Below, one piece after another: positions 58,729-64,000 of a DNA stretch of 64,000 nucleotides. Below the pieces are notes generated by a model. That model did no database searches. It saw only the letters and a list, made by a program, of their open reading frames with translations, and was not told where the DNA came from. The translations under genes and the position numbers were made by a program. The first letter of the stretch is position 1, and every line of letters starts with the position of its first letter. This DNA is from Phoronis australis (Eukaryota > Phoronida > Phoronidae). The stretch spans positions 129,570 to 193,569 of the forward strand of contig NMRA01000591.1 of the NCBI GenBank assembly GCA_002633005.1, in the 5' to 3' direction.

Positions 58729-60109
58729 ACCTGGGCCCGGTCTCCAATCTCCGTACTCAGACTCATACTCATACTCGAGATTTCATACTCAAAACCGTGC
58801 TCACTGGAGTCGTACTCAAAAAAGCGTATCTAATGTCGTATTTCGAGTAGACTCCAAACGTACTCAAATCTGACACTCATACTCGAGTTGCTATGGAACT
58901 CTTTATGATGTGAAATGCAAAATCACGCAAAGCCGCGCTGATTCATCGCTCCCTATTGGAATAGACCACCCCAAGAACTAGGCCTACTATTATCGTCTGC
59001 TGTCGCTACAACTACAAGAGTTTGTCTATAACGTATAATTCTGAGTGTTCTGTAACTGTTATTCATTTTTTAGTTTCAATAAATATTCTTATGCCATTTA
59101 TTTGATACATGTGGCAATTATTAAGCTTTACTTCTTGAGTTCCTCACCCAGTTCCTAAAATGCCTTAAGAAATATGTAACAGCTTATCACATCACATCTC
59201 TGTTGCTAATTTAGTCTTGACATAAAACCCATTGCTGTGTAGTCCTACGCTGATGTCAAACTTTGATACTGTATCTTTGTATTTTACCGGGATGTATCAA
59301 GTGAGTTGACACTTGGCACGTGAGTTAAAAAACAATACTTGTGCAGGCATTCAGAGTTCACCAGTGGCAGACGAGACGTCTACTTAGAAATCTGCAAACA
59401 AAATCTGGAATTCCATTTGGGGTTTGAGGAATTATAGATGACTAAGTTATGATGAGAAAAGTACCCGACAGGGAAGCGAACTTTTTTAACTTCCCTCCCC
59501 TCCTCGTCTTTTGGAAACCCTACAAAACGTAGGCACACATACCGAAATAAGGGCAGCACAAACTTCTCACACGACTTTTCCCACAACTGCTTTCGACGCT
59601 CGTTGTGACTCGCCGACAAGGGATTACAAGGCGCCTGTAGAGGTTGAATGGCGGCCAAAACACACAGTGATACGGCGGGTTAATAAGGTGAAGAATAAGA
59701 AGATTTAAGATGAAAACTATTATCTCTGAACTCAAAAAATTGAAGTGCTGAGATACGGTAAGAGGACTTATTTTTTAGATTTGCTGTGTTTCTTGGTTCC
59801 CTTTCGATATTTTGTTCTCTGGCTCGTATTTATTTTCGAGTACGATTTCAAGCACACTGCCATACCAAACTTGAAGTTTGATCATAGACTCCGAATTTTT
59901 ACTCAAAATCGTACTCGAAATAAAGATGAGATACACTTCAGTTCGAGTACACTCGAAAATTGAGTACGTGCTCAAAATTTCGAGTACCAGTGATTTTTCA
60001 AGTATGACATTGAATACACCAAAGCTGAGTCTGTACTCGAGTTGAGTATGAAGTGTGAGTTGGCGCATGATTCGAGTCTGAGTACGGAGATTGGAGACCG
60101 GGCCCAGGT
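58729..60109. mobile_element. DNA transposon with perfect 36 bp terminal inverted repeats
   Basis: 58729-58764 (ACCTGGGCCCGGTCTCCAAT...) and 60074-60109 are exact inverted complements. Inside the ends, ACTCATACTCGAG-like words recur on both sides (58750-58900 and 59840-60070), forming longer imperfect sub-terminal repeats. The interior has small open frames (59380-59658 minus, 59511-59708 plus) without a recognisable transposase. Superfamily not assigned. The right end overlaps the start of MITE copy 3. Confidence 0.85.
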
Positions 60110-60286
60110 TTGCGTTCAGTAACGGTAAGACCTACGCTAGGACCTATGCTAAGGACCTACGCTAGGACCTGGGTAAAATCTAGCCAAAGTCACGTGTTCT
60201 CTTTAAAAACACACAGCGCTATCTCTCGTGATCTCGTGAAGTCTTGCTTTTTAGCGAGGTCCTAGCGTTACCGAACGGGAGGCTGG
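60104..60286 (+). mobile_element. MITE family M, copy 3
   Basis: Ends CCAGGTTTGCGTTCAGTAAC and, reverse-complemented, CCAGCCTCCCGTTCGGTAAC. Longer than the other copies because the block GACCTACGCTAGGACCT is repeated internally. Its first bases coincide with the end of the 58729-60109 element. Confidence 0.8.
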
Positions 60287-61594
60287 CATACAGACGCTTT
60301 CATATGCTGGGTCTTACTTAACAGTTAAACAACCTACGTCTATGGACTGAGCTCAGGGTCGTGTCGATGGTAAATGTACATCTCTATACATGTATGGCAA
60401 AAGTTGAGTAAACTGTCACCAAAACAAATCGTAATGAGCCTGTTGCTACTGTAAGCTGAACTTGCAAAAAGCGTCCGTCATATTGGCTTAGTTCTTTTGC
60501 GACATCGCAACAATGGCAGGCGTGGTCTAACTGCGTTGGTCGGAACTGTCCAACGTAAATGGGTCGTTTGCAATCTGCAGGTTATATTGAGTGAAATACA
60601 ATCTTAGTAGATTACATAAGTTATGATTCGAAACGCCGTCGCTGACGTACACATAACCGATCATTTCTCATTAAGACATTTTTCACCAATCAACACGTCA
60701 AGGCTGTTGGGTGTGAAAAGTAAATACATTTTGTGATGGCATATTATTTCTTTTATATATATATGTAAATAATTTTAATTGTCTAAAACTCAGTTCAATC
60801 CATCCAATCGCAACAGTGTGATGGTTGCTGTCCGTTTGCACTACGCTGTGATGTTATACATGTTCGTCCTCGAGGATCGCTGCACATCATTGGCCTGTAG
60901 GATTGGATAATCGCTTAGCTGTAGCAGCGCTGCCTTAAAAGACGACGCTTAACAGCGCCGTGCTATAGACGTCAGTACTTGTTCCGACTAGTAGCACAAA
61001 CATGTAAACTAAGACGTTGAATCGTGCAATAGTCTTGTGACTTATGTCGAGGATTGCGAGCAATATGGTGGGGTTCACGAGACCAGACTCCTGGGGTATT
61101 ATTCACAGTACGACCAACATCAGCTTTAACATGACTCAAAAGGGCTTGCACGCATCTCGTGTCTTCGACATTTTTTCTGCCACCTACCTGATCACCGTTG
61201 GTGAGTACTGAGGCTAACATTTTGGAATTAATGTATTTCTCAGATATTCCTTACAAGTGCTTATTTGTCTTCCCCTGTATTTAACGACAAGAAGTCATTG
61301 CTTTGCCATTAGAGTATACTTGGTTACAGACACGCAAGCAGTCCACATAGATATCAGCCTTTTCCTGAGTATTCAGGCAGCGTTTAAGTGGAACAGAACT
61401 TGAACCACAAACACTTTTGTTGAAATTCACCAGCTTTCCTATTTTGGCGGCAATTACATTTTTAATGATGTATTACATTTAACGTGTAGAAAACAAGGAA
61501 TTTCACCTCTTATTTTTCTATAATGAATATGTTTTTTGCCAATTAAAATGGGCCGGATCAAGGAATTGCAGGCTCGTAGCATAAATGGCAGCGC
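60287..61594. other. Non-coding stretch
   Basis: A short TA-rich run lies near 60755. A minus-strand frame at 60972-61220 has ATG and a possible donor after MLASVLTNGDQ, but nothing else supports a gene. Confidence 0.45.
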
Positions 61595-61898
61595 AGTGGC
61601 GGATTTAATGGGGGCTAAGGGGGGGGGGGGGCTAAAATTNCCATTTGGCAGTTGAGGGGTGCGAATGTCTTCAGCGCAAAATCCTGGCTAACACACTCTG
61701 CCCCACACCCAAGGGCAAGTCTTGGATTTTGAGTTAGGGGACCAGGGCAGTATATTAGACAAGACTTAGGCCCTCAGGCATTCGCAACCCCGAACTGCCA
61801 AATGGAATATGAGATATTTTAGGGAGTCATGGCCGCATTGGCCCCCATCCAAATCCGCCACTGGCACCCCCCAACTCAAAATCCTGGACCCGCCCCTG
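61595..61898. mobile_element. Nested or rearranged hAT-like MITEs
   Basis: CAGTGGCGGATTTAATGGGG opens at 61595. A matching inverse end closes at 61864 (AAATCCGCCACTG) and a second end type closes at 61898 (CCTGGACCCGCCCCTG). The interior repeats CCATTTGGCAGTTGAGGGGT-type and GGATTTTGAGTTAGGGGACC-type blocks in both orientations. A G-run with an N lies at 61619-61640. Related to 57244-57395. Confidence 0.6.
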
Positions 61899-62847
61899 GC
61901 GCGGGTCCGATCTCAAATGCTCATTTAAAGCAGAAGCAAAATACATGTAGGCGTAATCACTTTGAGGAGAAACACAGCTGGGACGGCTTGTACGCCTATT
62001 TAACAAAGTTTTAAACGCATGCTTAAGGCCACAACAGTCGATAAGATACAACGAAGCTGAGCTGTTTGTTTCTAGTGAACCACAGCTGAGCTGGTTGCGC
62101 GTCCCAAGGCGTCACGAGAATTAAATGAACTGGTTCATTGAGTGAACTGTTTCATTTAGTGGTTAAGCCCTAAAAGGCTAACAGACCCGGCGCTGCTCTG
62201 TTGTTAGATATTAAAAACGTCAATCCTTTCCAATTTTCTGAATCAAAATAATGCTCTGTAAACTCCAGCAACTCTCAGATGTTTGGAGGGGCGAAAAATT
62301 CTTTCAAAGTCAAGCGTGAACTACGATTTTAGTGAATTGCACGGTAACATTGGGGAAAGACCATAAACCCGCCAAGAACCATGATCTGCAATCTGTAACA
62401 TAAAGAGTGGGAGATTTTAGTTGATTTTTGCTTTTTATTTTTGAACATTGACGCCAATGATGCATTAGCAGGTGACAGAACGAGGATTGATTGAAATCAT
62501 AGAAACAGGGTCGTCTAAGCTATATATCACGTGGGATGGACCGCTCTGATCGAAGCTATTGTCTGCGGGGGTCCTTTTGTATGTATTCGTTCGTCATACA
62601 GCGGACATTTTGGGCACTTAGCAATTTCGAAATTCTCAATTATAGATGAAACGTTAAATACGTCAATTGTGCGCAAAAGTTCATGTTCAATACAAAACAG
62701 TGCAAAGCTGAATGACTTTATCTGTCGAATGTTATTTCTGATCTCCATTGTGTTTTGAAAAAGATCGTTTGCCTCAACAGTAGCTGATTTTCGAAGTAGA
62801 CGCGCCATATTGAAATTAGATATCTTGCCGGACGGCTATCAGCAAAG
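61899..62847. other. Non-coding stretch with one uncertain minus-strand frame
   Basis: A 93-codon minus-strand frame at 62527-62808 begins MARLLRKSATVEANDLFQNT and contains KCPKCPLYDER. I do not recognise it, and no splice partner is evident. It could be a lone exon or chance. Confidence 0.3.
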
Positions 62848-62979
62848 AGTTCAATAAACACCAACACTTCTCAAGATTAGGTGAGATATTGCCATGTATT
62901 TTAAATGAGAACACGTGTTTTTCCTTAAGCTTTAGGGAGGTTCTTGCGTATAACCTTGCCCTACTGAACTGTACCCAGG
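62848..62979 (-). mobile_element. MITE family M, copy 4 (diverged)
   Basis: The best-conserved block is TGAGATATTGCCATGTATTT through AAATGAGAACACGTG. Worn ends GAGTTCAATAA and CTACTGAACTGTACCCAGG remain. Confidence 0.65.
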
Positions 62980-64000
62980 TCTTTGGTGGACATGTGTTTA
63001 GCGCAACCCCTAGCTCCCACGTGATGCGGATGTGAGATTTCAACGAAGTGGTACATACGACATTACTTTTCCTGCTGTCATAGCAACGGAAGTTTTTCAC
63101 TGATATGTCATGTGATGTGCAAATGACTTTCAGAAAAAGCAAAATTCTTGAAATATCCATGGGTGAACGACGTCATTTCCCATAGGTTTTCCACAGCGAA
63201 GATGAGTCCGCGATTGCATAGTCAGTGACAGTGCCGGACTGTTAAGTTGAGCATTTCAATTTCAGCCGATGTCAAAGTGCTAAAATAAATTTGCAGTCTT
63301 GGCCTAATTAAGTAATTATATGGCTGACTGGGGGATTTCGTCCTCTGTTTTTAAATTAGAGAACCTTTGCAGTGGTAATTTTTCGTTCCACCAATCAGAG
63401 TTGGGATCGAGCGGAAATCATTTTCTCGCTCTCATTACTATAGAGAGCGCCAATAGAAAAGTCCGACTCCAGACATTTGTAGATTAATGCATTTGGCCTC
63501 CACTAGACCGTTTACTTTTTCGGCTGCAAATGTGACTACCTAGATCGATTTTCAGCAGTTCACAAAACAGTACTAACTCGTCATCAAGACTTTCCTCCAT
63601 GTCCTGAGGACATTTGATGATGAGGGAAGTAGAGACTATTGTAATTTCGCCAACTTATAAAGTTTGCAGCTTTTGATGTGAACATAGTGAATGAAAGTGG
63701 TTTCAGGTGCAATGGGCTCAGCTGAGTGGATTGCGCTCGGCCCATGTAACGTGCATAAGAGGAGGTGCTCTATTTTTAGGTTGAACTTTTTCACCTCAAA
63801 CATTTGGTCCGGTTTGTGCTAGAGCTGTGTCTCTTCACGTAGTGGACGTTGGCTTGTAACCAGTGCTGCTGCGGCGGGTGACGAGACAGCGTGTACATTC
63901 GGCAACACTTATGAGAGGCTCGGGCTCTTGACAATTATGATACCAAGAACGTTATCCTTGTAAAATTTATACACTATGTGAAAATTCAAAATTTGCAGAT
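62980..64000. other. Non-coding stretch to the window end
   Basis: No feature recognised. Confidence 0.45.

Noticed and set aside
60972-61220. Possible first exon on minus (MLASVLTNGDQ then GTAGGT)
   Set aside because: A single ATG and donor are too little; no downstream exon or homology could be found by eye.
62527-62808. 93-codon minus-strand frame with KCPKCPLYDER
   Set aside because: Not recognised and without splice partners or neighbours; kept only as a note in the stretch description.

Overview
This window is animal nuclear DNA. It holds one long gene with 17 coding exons and GT-AG introns, and around it a repeat-rich, AT-rich intergenic landscape of degraded DNA transposons, foldback elements, a LINE fragment and a tRNA-derived SINE. 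No operons, ribosome binding sites or bacterial features are present. The gene content and transposon types (Kolobok with THAP and P2X7-receptor-C-terminus-like relics, tRNA-SINE) fit a marine invertebrate. An invertebrate deuterostome such as a hemichordate is plausible, but the sequence alone does not fix the species.

Layout. 1-8,170 is non-coding. It has a 1,050 bp block rich in the word GTACGTACCCC present twice as a direct duplication (81-1130 and 4340-5389), a foldback element (3108-3718), a dispersed repeat and a near-perfect hairpin (7893-8010). 8,175-28,325 is the plus-strand orthologue of ODF2/cenexin, a coiled-coil protein of the mother-centriole appendages, the ciliary basal body and the sperm-tail outer dense fibres. 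I reassembled its 17 coding exons by hand. They join in phase into 838 codons plus stop with no internal stop, close to the human length of about 830 residues. Four copies of a ~90 bp repeat, an inverted-repeat element, a 28 bp minisatellite and a local copy of an exon end lie in its introns.

28,326-64,000 has no intact gene that I can support. It holds a tRNA-derived SINE (30.45 kb), a 3x43 bp tandem repeat, two related Kolobok-type elements (about 35.06-37.62 kb and 55,022-56,724, the second flanked by TTAA), a 1.3 kb foldback element with ~445 bp arms (38,138-39,461), a diverged ~3.5-5 kb duplicated segment (39.7-43.2 kb and 49.3-54.5 kb), a minus-strand LINE reverse-transcriptase relic (43.8-44.9 kb), a Mutator-like foldback element with an 11 bp target-site duplication (49,427-50,317), a four-copy MITE family and a 1.38 kb element with perfect 36 bp inverted termini (58,729-60,109).

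The two duplicated segments record events in order. The Mutator-like element and one MITE sit in the second copy, while the first copy keeps the matching empty sites. Both therefore inserted after the duplication. Single ambiguous bases (N) occur at about 1985, 29698, 38582, 42173, 56398 and 61640. All statements rest on reading the sequence and on remembered family features; no database search was run.
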